Assembly: GCA_900551055.1 (NCBI GenBank) | Contig: URUK01000002.1 | Span: 145,275-209,274 of the forward strand | Length of the DNA stretch: 64,000 nt | Origin: an uncultured Prevotella sp. | Lineage (GTDB): Bacteria; Bacteroidota; Bacteroidia; Bacteroidales; Bacteroidaceae | Reading direction: 5' to 3' | Shown here: positions 55,994 to 64,000 of the stretch, one piece after another | Numbering within the stretch: position 1 is the first letter of the stretch | Layout: each line of letters opens with the position of its first letter | Made by a program: the position numbers and the translations under genes | Notes under the pieces: generated by a model | What the model saw: the letters and a program-made list of their open reading frames with translations, nothing else | The model's database searches: none | Told to the model about the DNA's origin: nothing

Positions 55994-57103
55994 TTATGAC
56001 TGATTTGACTCTTTGGCGTTGAAATAGCTTTCCAGCAGTTCGTTTGCCGCGGCGAAGCTTGTACGACGGCCGTCCAATACCGAGCGTTCGGCGGCCTGTA
56101 GCCGTTCCTGTATTGACGGATTGTTGTAGAAATGGCCGCGAAGTTGCTCGTTGATGGTTTCGTACATCCAGTATTTGCTTTGCTCGTTGCGTCGGAAATC
56201 GAAGTATCCATTGCCCTTGACAAAGGTGAAATACTCGTACACCATGTCCCATATCTCCTTTATTCCGGTGCCGTAAAAGCCGCTGTAACACAACACCTTG
56301 GGCTGCCATCCGCTGTCAGACGGCGGGAAGAAGTGCAGCGCATTGCGGAAGTTTCGTGCCGCCAAGTGGCATTTGTCGACGTTCTCGCCGTCGCATTTGT
56401 TGATTACTATGCCATCGGATATTTCCATGATGCCGCGCTTTATGCCCTGAAGTTCGTCGCCGGTGCCTGCAAGTTGGATGAGAAGAAAGAAGTCAACCAT
56501 CGAGTGGCAGGCCGTCTCGCTCTGTCCGACACCTACCGTCTCGACGAAAATCTTGTCGTATCCGGCGGCCTCGCAGAGTATGATTGTCTCCCTTGTCTTG
56601 CGTGCAACACCGCCCAATGAGCCTGCTGTCGGACTGGGACGGATGAACGCATCGTCCCTGACCGACAGCTTTTCCATGCGCGTCTTGTCGCCGAGGATGC
56701 TGCCTTTCGAGCGTTCCGAACTCGGGTCGATTGCCAATACGGCGAGTTTTCCGCCTGTACGGTCGAGCACGTGGAGGCCGAACTGGTCAATGGATGTGCT
56801 CTTGCCTGCCCCCGGTACGCCGCTTATGCCTATGCGGATGGAGTTTCCGCTGTGCGGAAGACATTTCTCTATGACTTCCTGCGCCTTTGCGTAATGGTCG
56901 GGGTTCACGCTTTCAATCAGCGTTACCGCCTGGCTTAGCACCGTCACATTGCCCTTCAGGATGCCTTCAACGATTTCCCCAACCGTCATTTCACGCCGCT
57001 TGTAGCGTCCGCGTTTCAGGTAAGGATTCACGGTGGAGGGCTGTTCCACGCCGGCGTTTACCGTCAGCCCCTTGTATTCTTTGCTGTTTTCGGGATGTTC
57101 CAT
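55994..57103 (-). CDS. meaB: MeaB/ArgK-type G-protein chaperone of methylmalonyl-CoA mutase
   Basis: The 369-residue GTPase has Walker A GVPGAGKST (about 95-103), the switch segment ETVGVGQSE, LAIDPSSERSKGSILGD and the base-recognition NKCDG. MeaB loads and protects the cobalamin cofactor of methylmalonyl-CoA mutase, part of the succinate-propionate route. The mutase genes are not in the window. It starts 16 bp after the DUF1573 gene and ends 21 bp before ispH. Confidence 0.96.
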   Translation of the reverse strand: MEHPENSKEYKGLTVNAGVEQPSTVNPYLKRGRYKRREMTVGEIVEGILKGNVTVLSQAVTLIESVNPDHYAKAQEVIEKCLPHSGNSIRIGISGVPGAGKSTSIDQFGLHVLDRTGGKLAVLAIDPSSERSKGSILGDKTRMEKLSVRDDAFIRPSPTAGSLGGVARKTRETIILCEAAGYDKIFVETVGVGQSETACHSMVDFFLLIQLAGTGDELQGIKRGIMEISDGIVINKCDGENVDKCHLAARNFRNALHFFPPSDSGWQPKVLCYSGFYGTGIKEIWDMVYEYFTFVKGNGYFDFRRNEQSKYWMYETINEQLRGHFYNNPSIQERLQAAERSVLDGRRTSFAAANELLESYFNAKESNQS

Positions 57104-57119
57104 GTTTGTTTCCTGGTTG

Positions 57120-58184
57120 TCATTGTTTGACGTTAACGTGTATCACCACCTTCGAATTGTTAGGGTCGTTGGTTATCATCAGTACACGAGGCTTGCTCCT
57201 TGCGTTTTTAAGAAGCTTGCGGTAAGCCGTTATTTTAATCTTGGCCGACTCTCCGGGGTCGAGCCTTGACTTGTTCAGGCGTACCTTCAAGCCCGTTGTG
57301 AACATCTGCATCGAGCTTATTGTGAGCCTGCTGCGTCCCTGGTTTTCTATCGTTATAATGCCGCTCTTGTGGTCTTTGCCCTCGAAAGAGCCGAGATCAA
57401 GCGTTTCGGCTGACAGTTTCATCACCGGCGCATTGCGCTTCTGCGTCTCCGACATGTTCCTGAATTCAGGCAGGAGTACGGCTGAAATGGAGATTTCCTT
57501 GTCGTCGCTCACCTTGTCGCCGGGGAACATTCCGAGGTAGACTGACGATTGTGTCAGGCCGTAGCTGCGCAGTTTCATTGAGTTGAGGGTGAACGTTGCC
57601 ACTCCTGTACGGCCCGGAGCGATGGTTTCAGGCGAAACCGTTGCGCTGATGTAATTGGGCAGGTGCATCACCACGGGGGTTACACTCTCGCTGCCGCTGT
57701 TGATGATGTGGATTTTCTCTATCGGCGTTTCGCCGAGGTTTACGTCGTCAAACTCAATGTTGTTCTTGTCTGTGCGGACGCTGCCAAGCGTATAGTCATA
57801 TACGCCCGAATAGTCGGCAAGATGGTCAACCACCACTCCTTTCATCGTAAGGTAGAACGGCCTGTCTGACGCGTTGCTGTAAATCGCCGCTTCTTTGTAG
57901 AAGTGTCCCATCTGCCGGGCGTCGAACGTCACCTCAACGGTAAAGTTGTCGCCCTTGGCTATGGTGCCTTTCGGATATTCGGCAACCACGCAGTCACAGC
58001 TTGTCCGCACCGTGTCGATTGTCAGTTCGCTGCCTTTGTTGCGCAGTTCGAACTTCACCGTGACGGGCGTTTCGTACATCACGCTGCCGCAGTCGATGAC
58101 TTCCTGCTTCGCCGATATGCGTTGTGCCGACACACCCAATGACACAAAAGCCAGAAGAACGGCCGATATTGCTTTTTTGCTCAT
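57120..58184 (-). CDS. Exported DUF1573 domain protein
   Basis: The 354-residue protein has a signal peptide (about 1-20) and at least one DUF1573 immunoglobulin-like domain at the N-terminus (KFELRNKGSELTIDTVRTSCDCVVAEYPKG), with the family Cys-Asp-Cys. Two further similar beta modules follow at about 130-230 and 260-350. DUF1573 proteins are common exported proteins of unknown function. It is 18 bp after the alpha-2-macroglobulin gene. Confidence 0.9.
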   Translation of the reverse strand: MSKKAISAVLLAFVSLGVSAQRISAKQEVIDCGSVMYETPVTVKFELRNKGSELTIDTVRTSCDCVVAEYPKGTIAKGDNFTVEVTFDARQMGHFYKEAAIYSNASDRPFYLTMKGVVVDHLADYSGVYDYTLGSVRTDKNNIEFDDVNLGETPIEKIHIINSGSESVTPVVMHLPNYISATVSPETIAPGRTGVATFTLNSMKLRSYGLTQSSVYLGMFPGDKVSDDKEISISAVLLPEFRNMSETQKRNAPVMKLSAETLDLGSFEGKDHKSGIITIENQGRSRLTISSMQMFTTGLKVRLNKSRLDPGESAKIKITAYRKLLKNARSKPRVLMITNDPNNSKVVIHVNVKQ

Positions 58185-58202
58185 TGTTTCCCTTGTCTTG
58201 TT

Positions 58203-61200
58203 TTATTTAATTTCAACCGACTGCGATGCCGCCCTTGCCGAGTATTCCGGCGCGTAAGCGCATGAAGCGGTGCATGTTCCGGTCTCGTAGCGGCCTGCGC
58301 GGTCGATGTAATATTCAGTTTCTATCACGTGCGTGCCTTTGCTCATGCGGTCGTAATAATAATATGTGGCATTGTCCTTCGGTGCGCAGTAGTAGCCGCG
58401 GCGGTATCCGCTGAGCTGGCTCACCGGCTCCATGCAGGCCGCACGCTTGTCTTTCACTTGCACGTAGTCATAGTCGCGGTCGGCATTAATGGTGATGCGC
58501 ACGGTCACGCGGTCGCCCACTTTCAGGCTGGTTGCAGGCCGTCCGTTTTCGTCGAGGATTTCCCTCGTTATGCGAAAGGCGGCATTTGAGCTTTCAATTG
58601 ATGACGTTTTGCACAGCGATTGACCGTATATTGCGCCCCAAGAGGTGCCCTTTGATAACTTGTTGGCTGTGAAGGTGTTACCGCCCTCATAATCGGTTGT
58701 CGTCTTGACGTAGCCCAGACCTGCCGTAGACTGCGGCAGGTCGAGTTTCTTGCCGTCAACGGAGAGCGTCGTTTCTTCCTTGCCGTCAAGCTCCGTCATG
58801 TTTCCGTCGAGGAATGCGTAGACGGCGTTCACGTTGTTGAACGGCGTGTCCCATGCCTGAACGCGCTTCTGCATGAGTAGCCAGCGCCTCATTTCCTCAA
58901 TGCTTTCGGCGTAGCCCTGTGCGTCGACAAGCTTCATTGCCTCAATCGCTGCGACCTGTGTCGGTATGCGGTAGTCGAACCAGCTGTAACCTGAACGCGG
59001 CGAGTCGTAGTAGCGTCCCATTTCTTCCGTAGCCACGGTGTACTCGTCAAGGCTCTTGATGTATTCGCCGGCGAGTTGCGTTTCGCCGTGTTTCGCCAGC
59101 ACGACAGCCATCAGTGCCTTGTAATACAGGTTCAAAACGGCATTGTTCTCCTTCAGACTTTCAAGTACATAGTTGGCTGCCTCTTTCTCTTTGGCTGAAA
59201 GCTGCCTGCCGTTCAGTGCGCAGATGTACAGGTAACGCACGCCGTTGTCAACGAATACTATAGGCGTTGAGTTCTTGTCCTTGCGTTCCTTCAGCTTCTC
59301 GTAATCCTCAACCACTCTGTTGCCGAGGAACTTCATCGCGCTGTTTATCATCTTCTGCGTGTCCGCTTGCTTGCCGGTCATCTTGTCTAAGCGCACAAGC
59401 GTTTCGGTGACTGATGCCGTGAGTGCGAACGAACCGTAGCGCATTCCCGGCCACCAGCACCACGAACCGTCTTCCTTACTTTGCAGTTTGCTTAGCTTTT
59501 CGAGCGTGGTCGAGAGGTTGTTGGCCAGCGTAGAGCTGTCAAAATAGTTCGCCAGCATCTGCTTTTGGTCGCTTTCGCGTTCGGCGTCGGCCACCCAAGG
59601 CGTCTCGTCGAGCACTATGTCTTTAAGCTCCTGGTTCTTTTCAAGGTTGCTCTTCAGGCTCTCCTGTCCGGCCTCGCGCTTCCACTGCTCGAATACGGAG
59701 CGTATTCTCGGCGACTGCTTCATCAGGTATGCGCTTATGCTGTTGGCATAATAAGCTACGGCAAGGCTTATGGCGTTGTCCTCGCGTGCGTTGTTTATAT
59801 AAGGTAAAGCCTGTATCGTGAGCCAAGCCGGATTGTTGGTGTACTCTACAGTCAGCTTTTCGTCGCTTCCGCCGTCGGGGAACAGTTGCTTCAGGTCAAT
59901 GGTCTTTACGCCCGGTCCGTGTTGAGTGAAGGGCACGGTGTTGGTTACAAGCTCCGCGTCGGGCAGTATCGGCAGGTAATGTTGTTCTCCGTCGCTGAAG
60001 TCTTTGCCTTCGGCGAAGATGCGGCATATAAGTAGTGTGTGGCTGTTGTCGGGGTTGTAGCTGAACGATACGTTGCCAGTCGAGTCGGCGGCAACCTCGA
60101 ATTTCTGTTTAACTTCCAATACAACCTTCTCTGTTTCGGGGTCAACCATCTGCATGATGGCCGTTCCCTTCACTGCGTTTTCAGACGTGTTGAATATCCG
60201 TGCGGCAATAGTTGCACGGTCGCCAACGCGTACAAAGCGCGGCATGTTTGGCTGGACCATGACTTTCTTTGATGCAACGGCCTTGCCGTAAACCATTCCG
60301 TTGTTCATGTCTTTGTCGTGAGCCAAGCCCATGAAACGCCATGTCGTGACGCTTTCGGGCAGCGTGAACTTCACCGTAACGTTGCCCGTGCTGTCCGTCT
60401 GGAGTGCAGGATAGAAGAAAGCGGTCTCGTTCAGGTTCTCGCGCAGCTGTACACCGGCATCCGGATTACCTTCGGCTTCGCCGATTTCGTCCTTGCCAAG
60501 TATTACTTCTCCAGCCAAATCAAGACTTGCATCAGCGTTGAAAGCACCGATGGTTGTCTTCGTGCTTGCCGCATCTTTCTTTATTGTAGGCGCAACATTA
60601 TAGTCGACCGATGCGCCCTTTACCGCCTTTCTAAGTTTTAGGGACCTTGTCGAGCCATAAGAAACCTCTTCAACTGTCGCAAAAACATTTCCGCTTGTGC
60701 TGTAATATTCAGGTTCGATGGCGATGTAACCGAAGTCGAGCTGCGGCACATTGGCAAGCTTCAGCTTCATGCTGCTGTAGAAGTTAAGCCGGTAATAATC
60801 AGGAGCAGACCAGTATGTGTAAGGCAACGAGATTGACATATATGACGGGAACGACCATGAGAACGGTGCCAGTTGCTCGAGAGAGTAGTCGTACATCGTT
60901 GCCAGAAGCTGTGCGTCAGCCGGTGTTCCGTCAGGTTTCGTTACGTTGAGAGTCCACTCTTCCTGCTGTCCCGGTGTCAGGCGGTCGCGGAAAGTGCCCC
61001 ATTTCACTATGAGACGCTTGTCGGGCATAGGCTTGCGTATGTCTTCGTTGTGCATGTAAGCTTGGCCGTTTTTCACCCAAACGAGGTTGATGCGCAGGCC
61101 GTTGCCATATTCTTCTTTATATGCGAACTTGCGTGTTGTCACCTCGCCGTCAAGCTCCAACGTGCCGCTTTTCAGCACTTTGTCACCTGAAATGACGGTA

Positions 61201-63806
61201 TAGAGTACGTGAACGTCGGCATCCGACGAGCCGAACTGCATGTAAACAGGGCTTCCGTCACGTGGAAACTCGTCGCCGGAGATGTAGAACCAGTCGGGAG
61301 TCTCGACACATGGCGTAGTGTCTTCATAGCTGAACACAACGAAGTCGCGGCGGATGGTTTCGCCGGCGCATATTGCCGTGAGCGTATGTTTGCCCGACTT
61401 GAGCTGCGCCGCGGTGTTCCATGTTATTTCGGTGGCGGTGTTCGCCTTGGCGGTAAACGTGCCGTCAACGCCGCTTACGGTGTAAGTCACGTCGCCGTCA
61501 ATGCCGTTTCCGGCGGCGTTGCGGAGCGTAAACGTTACGGTTTTCAAACTGTCGCGCAGCGTCTTTTCAGGAAATTCGCAGTCGAAGGCCGTAGACTTGC
61601 TGCCCAAAGGCAACGAGATGGTGCCTTCGTGGCTCTCCCCGGCCACGTCGGTAACGTCGGCTTCGGTTATTATGTTGTAGAAACGGGCAATGCGCTTGTA
61701 CACGTTGAGGCTTACGCCGCAGTTCTCCTCCCATGCAGGAAGCATCATAGGCATTTTTATCTTGAACTCTCCATTGCCGTCGGTCACGGCCTCTCCCTCG
61801 GCCAAAACGGTGTTGTCGGCCTCGTTGAGGTAAAGCCCCCAGTAGCTGAAACGCCACCACAGAGCCTGCTTGCGGCGCACTGTGTACTTCACTTTCGCGC
61901 CCTGAACGGCCACACCTGAATAGGATTTTGCACGGCCGGTTACGGTTATCGTGTCGCCGTCGGCATATTCTTCGTTCACCTTGTCGAACTCAACTTCGAA
62001 CGTGGGACGCTTGTATTCCTCTACGCGGAACGTCGCAACACCGCCAAAACTGGTTTCGGTGCGCACGGTGAAGCTGCCCGTCAGTCCGCCAGAAGGCAGC
62101 ACGAAGTCGGTCGAGGCCGTGCCGTAAGCGTCGGTGGTGACGGTCTTTTCGGCCACGGTCTTGTAGTTGGCGTCGCGTAATGTCAGCTTGATAGTCTTTC
62201 CGCTAACGGCTTTGTCCGTCAGCCCTTCAATCTTCCTGACCACTGCCGCCACGTGAACTGTCTGTCCGGGGCGGTAGATTTTGCGGTCTGCATACAGCGA
62301 AGCTACGGTCCGGTCGTTGTCGGCGTCATACCAACTGAAGCGATTGTACGCGCTGGTTGGCGGCATCGCGTTGTCGGTCGGCGTGCAGGCGCGTATGTAC
62401 ATGTCCCTCTTGTCGAAATCATTGAGCACCGTCTCGCCTTTTACATCACACGTTACAGTGCGTTCATTGCCGTTTTCCTTGCCTATGTACAGCGTTGCTC
62501 CGGGCACGGGCTGCCCCGTAGTGCCGCTCAATGCGGCCACGCGCATCTTGTTGCCGGGCAGCGCCTGGTGAACTACGTACATGTCGGTAACGTACAGCAG
62601 GCGGCGTTCTGCGTCGACCTTTTTGTTCTCCGTCGATGCTTCAAGCAGGTAAACGCCTACTGGAAGGCCGTCGATGACGAGCGAGTCTTTCACTGTTTCA
62701 TAATTCTTCCGCCCCGTGTAGGTGCGTGTATAGGTATGCGTTGCGCCTTTTACGGCCAATGCCTTCAGTGCCTTCAGGTCGTTGTTGTTTTCGGGTGTGC
62801 GCTTTTCGCTGCCGTCGGTATTGAGCCGTGTCAGCGTAAATGTCAGTTTGTTGGTGTTACGCACGTCCATTCTTATGCTGAAAGGCTTTTCCGGCAATAT
62901 CACGTTGCGGCTTATATCTGCGCTGAACATGGGGTATGTAAGCATCTTCATGGCATTGCGCAGTGTCTCCATGCGCGACCATTTGTCCCAACGCGAGAGG
63001 CTTTCTTCTATCAGTTTGACCCGTTGTTCCACATTAACGTCAATGCAACCTTCATAAAAAGCATACTTTTCCAAAGCGACCTCACCACATGCTTCAAGGT
63101 CGCCGTAAAGGCTGATGAGCGAGTCGAGCGAAGCCACATAGCGCGAGCCTTCAAGCGTCTGAATATATATGTCGCCGCTATTTTGAGCCTGTTGCTTCAC
63201 CATGTCGAGCGCGGTAAGCAGCGTGGCGTTGCGGTTCGGGGTAGTGGCGTAATAGTCGTGCATGGCCTTGTAGTCCTCGGCGGTGTATCCGATGAGGCTC
63301 AGCAGGTCGTTTTCGAAGATTGCGGCGTCGCGTCCCTCGACGGTGAACGGCCCGTAGTCGCCGGCCTTTTTGCCTGCGAGCATGGCAGGATTAGCCATCG
63401 CCTTCTTGAAGTAAACCTGCGCAAGGGTGTCAGCATTGACGGTGCGCATCATCCGTTGCGAGCATGTTTTGCCAAGTGCGGCGTAGCACACGGCTGCCAG
63501 TGCCGGGTCGGTCTGTTCGAAGCTGGCGGCCTTTTGCTCCAACCGTTTCAGCTGCGGTGCGAGCGAGTCACGCGATATTGTACCCCATGTGTACATCATG
63601 TTCCACTCGGCTTTTAGCATCTGGCCGTAGTTTTTCTCTTTTTCGGCCATCGCCGATATGGTCTGCAAGTGTTCTATCTGCGTTCTCGGCAAATCCTTCT
63701 TGGCCGCTTCTTCCACCTTTTTCCACAGTTGTGTGTATCCGTCGGCCAGCATCGTAGCCGGTGCAAGCAGCAGCGCCGCGAGTAAAGAAACCACTGTTTT
63801 TTTCAT
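58203..63806 (-). CDS. Bacterial alpha-2-macroglobulin-like protein without the thioester motif
   Basis: The 1867-residue exported protein has a signal peptide (about 1-21), a helical N-terminal part, MG-type modules (RKIYRPGQTVHVAAVVR at about 510), an A2M domain with VTTWRFMGLAHDKDM (about 1200) and a C-terminal all-helical complement-like domain. Proteins of this family trap or block proteases at the envelope. The place where thioester members carry CxEQ reads PYINNAREDNAISLAVAYY, so covalent trapping is not expected. It opens a six-gene operon with gaps of 16-22 bp and has a strong promoter upstream. The family fit is clear; the role is inferred. Confidence 0.9.
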   Translation of the reverse strand: MKKTVVSLLAALLLAPATMLADGYTQLWKKVEEAAKKDLPRTQIEHLQTISAMAEKEKNYGQMLKAEWNMMYTWGTISRDSLAPQLKRLEQKAASFEQTDPALAAVCYAALGKTCSQRMMRTVNADTLAQVYFKKAMANPAMLAGKKAGDYGPFTVEGRDAAIFENDLLSLIGYTAEDYKAMHDYYATTPNRNATLLTALDMVKQQAQNSGDIYIQTLEGSRYVASLDSLISLYGDLEACGEVALEKYAFYEGCIDVNVEQRVKLIEESLSRWDKWSRMETLRNAMKMLTYPMFSADISRNVILPEKPFSIRMDVRNTNKLTFTLTRLNTDGSEKRTPENNNDLKALKALAVKGATHTYTRTYTGRKNYETVKDSLVIDGLPVGVYLLEASTENKKVDAERRLLYVTDMYVVHQALPGNKMRVAALSGTTGQPVPGATLYIGKENGNERTVTCDVKGETVLNDFDKRDMYIRACTPTDNAMPPTSAYNRFSWYDADNDRTVASLYADRKIYRPGQTVHVAAVVRKIEGLTDKAVSGKTIKLTLRDANYKTVAEKTVTTDAYGTASTDFVLPSGGLTGSFTVRTETSFGGVATFRVEEYKRPTFEVEFDKVNEEYADGDTITVTGRAKSYSGVAVQGAKVKYTVRRKQALWWRFSYWGLYLNEADNTVLAEGEAVTDGNGEFKIKMPMMLPAWEENCGVSLNVYKRIARFYNIITEADVTDVAGESHEGTISLPLGSKSTAFDCEFPEKTLRDSLKTVTFTLRNAAGNGIDGDVTYTVSGVDGTFTAKANTATEITWNTAAQLKSGKHTLTAICAGETIRRDFVVFSYEDTTPCVETPDWFYISGDEFPRDGSPVYMQFGSSDADVHVLYTVISGDKVLKSGTLELDGEVTTRKFAYKEEYGNGLRINLVWVKNGQAYMHNEDIRKPMPDKRLIVKWGTFRDRLTPGQQEEWTLNVTKPDGTPADAQLLATMYDYSLEQLAPFSWSFPSYMSISLPYTYWSAPDYYRLNFYSSMKLKLANVPQLDFGYIAIEPEYYSTSGNVFATVEEVSYGSTRSLKLRKAVKGASVDYNVAPTIKKDAASTKTTIGAFNADASLDLAGEVILGKDEIGEAEGNPDAGVQLRENLNETAFFYPALQTDSTGNVTVKFTLPESVTTWRFMGLAHDKDMNNGMVYGKAVASKKVMVQPNMPRFVRVGDRATIAARIFNTSENAVKGTAIMQMVDPETEKVVLEVKQKFEVAADSTGNVSFSYNPDNSHTLLICRIFAEGKDFSDGEQHYLPILPDAELVTNTVPFTQHGPGVKTIDLKQLFPDGGSDEKLTVEYTNNPAWLTIQALPYINNAREDNAISLAVAYYANSISAYLMKQSPRIRSVFEQWKREAGQESLKSNLEKNQELKDIVLDETPWVADAERESDQKQMLANYFDSSTLANNLSTTLEKLSKLQSKEDGSWCWWPGMRYGSFALTASVTETLVRLDKMTGKQADTQKMINSAMKFLGNRVVEDYEKLKERKDKNSTPIVFVDNGVRYLYICALNGRQLSAKEKEAANYVLESLKENNAVLNLYYKALMAVVLAKHGETQLAGEYIKSLDEYTVATEEMGRYYDSPRSGYSWFDYRIPTQVAAIEAMKLVDAQGYAESIEEMRRWLLMQKRVQAWDTPFNNVNAVYAFLDGNMTELDGKEETTLSVDGKKLDLPQSTAGLGYVKTTTDYEGGNTFTANKLSKGTSWGAIYGQSLCKTSSIESSNAAFRITREILDENGRPATSLKVGDRVTVRITINADRDYDYVQVKDKRAACMEPVSQLSGYRRGYYCAPKDNATYYYYDRMSKGTHVIETEYYIDRAGRYETGTCTASCAYAPEYSARAASQSVEIK

Positions 63807-63863
63807 GTCTGTGAGTGTTTTGATATGTAAATGGCATTCGCGCAGCCCCTACAAGGCCGCGCA

Positions 63864-63903
63864 TACCTTTTACAAAGGTAGGCAAATAACGTTAAAGGGC
63901 AAA
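63864..63903 (-). promoter_or_regulatory. Promoter of the A2M operon, -7 box inside a perfect palindrome
   Basis: On the minus strand TTTG (63903-63900), 19 bp, then TACCTTTG (63880-63873). The box overlaps TACCTTT-TAC-AAAGGTA (63864-63880), a perfect 7-bp inverted repeat that may be a regulator site. Confidence 0.8.
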
Positions 63904-63904
63904 A

Positions 63905-64000
63905 AGATTTAGCCTTTTTTAGAAGTTAAGGGAGTTATTTTTTAGGAGTTAAGGGAGTTAAAAGGAGTTATCGCTCACTGTCGTTCGCTGGGAGTTAAAG
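63905..64000. repeat. Short-period GGGAGTTAA repeat, start of an element leaving the window
   Basis: Units of GAAGTTAAGGGAGTTA recur with short spacing up to the window edge. It looks like one arm of a long inverted repeat continuing outside. Confidence 0.6.

Noticed and set aside
62253..63617. 454-residue plus-strand frame across the alpha-2-macroglobulin gene
   Set aside because: It lacks a promoter or ribosome site and mirrors a well-supported gene.

Overview
The window is chromosomal DNA of a Bacteroidota bacterium, most likely a Prevotellaceae member. The evidence is internal: a hybrid two-component regulator beside xylan-side-chain glycosidases, TonB-dependent-receptor-like barrels, GLPGLI, DUF4369-thioredoxin and BACON/BspA-LRR lipoproteins, few Shine-Dalgarno sites, and many promoters with the Bacteroidota -7 box TAnnTTTG (often with a TTG/TTTG -33 box 18-20 bp upstream). 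There are no rRNA or tRNA genes, CRISPR arrays, insertion sequences or prophage genes that I can see.

Layout. 1-10.5 kb: the 3' end of a glucuronoxylan locus (truncated GH115, hybrid two-component regulator, GH67, GH35-like). 11-12.2 kb: queuosine-precursor transporter yhhQ with queF. 12.3-16.8 kb: a SecD-P1-head-like exported protein, then a coupled GLPGLI/outer-membrane-barrel pair. 17.2-24.3 kb: a carboxyltransferase related to oxaloacetate decarboxylase alpha, an HD phosphohydrolase, a DUF362 ferredoxin-like protein and LptD. 24.4-35 kb: Kef-type antiporter, pepT, ppk1 and ppx, another TonB-like barrel, hsp20. 35-44.8 kb: TlpA-like thioredoxin, a conserved unknown, carboxyspermidine dehydrogenase, radical SAM, recA, SprT-like, a small HTH protein, alaS. 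45-49.8 kb: lipoproteins, DUF1643, a small protein with a long structured leader, a Crp/Fnr regulator divergent from a SugE-type SMR pump. 50-51.9 kb: a three-gene HipBST-like toxin-antitoxin locus with two operator-like palindromes. 52-53 kb: tandem PepSY-like proteins. 53.3-63.9 kb: a six-gene minus-strand operon (alpha-2-macroglobulin, DUF1573, meaB, ispH, cysK, SGNH hydrolase) read from a well-formed promoter.

Most of the unexplained signal lies between genes. Two repeat systems fill the spacers. The first is a family of tandem units with an exact 22-bp period, each a small AAAAGR-nnn-YCTTTT hairpin whose stem varies in a compensating way (12 loci, all intergenic, several sharing a tail ending GTTAC). 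The second is a set of long inverted repeats whose arms are short-period repeats different at each locus; three have perfect arms of 41, 43 and 44 bp. They run from the stop codon of one gene to just before the next start and sometimes encode the last codons of a gene. A 163-nt imperfect hairpin at 48380-48542, in the leader of a 68-residue protein, is a separate structured-RNA or mobile-element candidate.

Functions are assigned from motifs and remembered family features only; no database search was possible.
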